NCBI GenBank assembly: GCA_015662325.1
Contig: DQUJ01000088.1
Location: 1-6,838, forward strand
DNA length: 6,838 nucleotides
Direction of reading: 5' to 3'
DNA from: Leucothrix mucor
GTDB lineage: Bacteria > Pseudomonadota > Gammaproteobacteria > Thiotrichales > Thiotrichaceae
The notes under the pieces: generated by a model
Database searches by the model: none
What the model saw: the letters and a program-made list of their open reading frames with translations, nothing else
What the model was told of the DNA's origin: nothing
Program-made: the position numbers and the translations under genes
Part shown: positions 6,642 to 6,838 of the stretch, piece by piece
Layout of the letters: every line of letters begins with the position of its first letter
Position numbering within the stretch: the first letter of the stretch is position 1

Positions 6642-6658
6642 AGGTGAAATCATTATGA
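6638..6658 (+). other. Six-codon mini-ORF bridging the two permease genes
   Basis: The ATG at 6638 overlaps the stop codon of the first permease as ATGA. It encodes MKVKSL, and its TGA (6656-6658) in turn overlaps the ATG of the second permease (6655-6657), again as ATGA. A terminating ribosome could therefore step from gene to mini-ORF to gene. AAGG (6641-6644), inside the mini-ORF, is also the Shine-Dalgarno sequence of the second permease. It is probably a translational-coupling device or a by-product of tight packing, not a peptide with its own job. Confidence 0.35.
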
Positions 6659-6838
6659 AGTTTACCTTTTTATGGACAGACATCATGGTCTGGTTACTGG
6701 TGTTTTCCCTGATTGCATGGGGCTGGGTGATCGGTCGTTCGCCACAGGTCAAAAAACAATGGCGCAGTATTTTTCAATCAAAAATTGCGATTAGCTGTGC
6801 CGTAATCCTACTCTTTTATCTCTTTTTCGCATTGCTAG
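6655..6838 (+). CDS. DppC/YejE-type ABC transporter permease, partial (N-terminus only)
   Basis: The first 61 codons of the second permease subunit run off the right edge. The only in-frame ATG after the preceding stop is at 6655, with AAGGTG (6641-6646) 8 nt upstream. The visible protein starts MKFTFLWTDIMVWLLVFSLI. It has a hydrophobic helix at about 10-27, a basic amphipathic stretch (RSPQVKKQWRSIFQSK, 28-43) and a second helix from 44 onward. An extra N-terminal helix before the QWRSIFQSK segment, which resembles the usual DppC/OppC start, fits the longer C-type permeases found with large binding proteins. The conserved permease domain and EAA loop lie outside the window, so identity rests on this N-terminus and on operon position directly after the DppB-type gene. 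It would pair with that protein to form the channel. Confidence 0.8.
   Translation, partial: MKFTFLWTDIMVWLLVFSLIAWGWVIGRSPQVKKQWRSIFQSKIAISCAVILLFYLFFALL

Noticed and set aside
1..6838. tRNA, rRNA, CRISPR array or riboswitch.
   Set aside because: No cloverleaf, rRNA-like stretch or regularly spaced direct repeats were seen, and no leader is long or structured enough to support a riboswitch.

Overview
The window looks like chromosomal DNA of a moderately A+T-rich gammaproteobacterium. The best evidence is a GloA glyoxalase that keeps the Escherichia coli-type sequence and metal-ligand numbering. Beside it are a SulP anion transporter, a dipeptide/oligopeptide-type ABC transporter and an asparaginase-fold protein. 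By eye, base composition and codon use are even across the genes. The genus cannot be fixed; a Thiotrichales- or Methylococcales-like lineage is only a guess.

Left part (1-3182), all on the minus strand, in transcription order: a single-domain asparaginase-like protein (3182-2682); an intergenic stretch holding what looks like a small frameshifted gene (about 2653-2515); gloA (2492-2109); a SulP transporter with a STAS domain (2105-321), only 3 nt behind gloA; a 144-bp spacer with a C/G-rich palindromic repeat; and the first 58 codons of a small hydrophobic protein that runs off the left edge (176-1).

Middle (3183-3440): the divergent intergenic region. Most of it is a 157-bp element (3207-3363) bounded by perfect 17-bp terminal inverted repeats with an imperfect palindromic centre. 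It resembles a MITE or an internally deleted insertion sequence and lies where the promoters of both flanking genes should be.

Right part (3441-6838), plus strand: a three-gene stretch of an ABC importer operon of the peptide (Dpp/Opp/Yej) class. It encodes a large family-5 solute-binding protein with both a signal peptide and a C-terminal membrane anchor, a DppB-type permease whose ATG directly follows the stop codon before it, and the start of the second, DppC-type permease, cut by the window end. The two permease genes are bridged by a six-codon mini-ORF that overlaps both. ATPase genes are not in the window and would be expected just beyond the right edge.

No wholly new multi-gene system is evident. 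The points most worth a second look are the inverted-repeat element, the membrane-anchored binding protein, the half-length asparaginase, the probable frameshifted mini-gene and the mini-ORF between the permeases.
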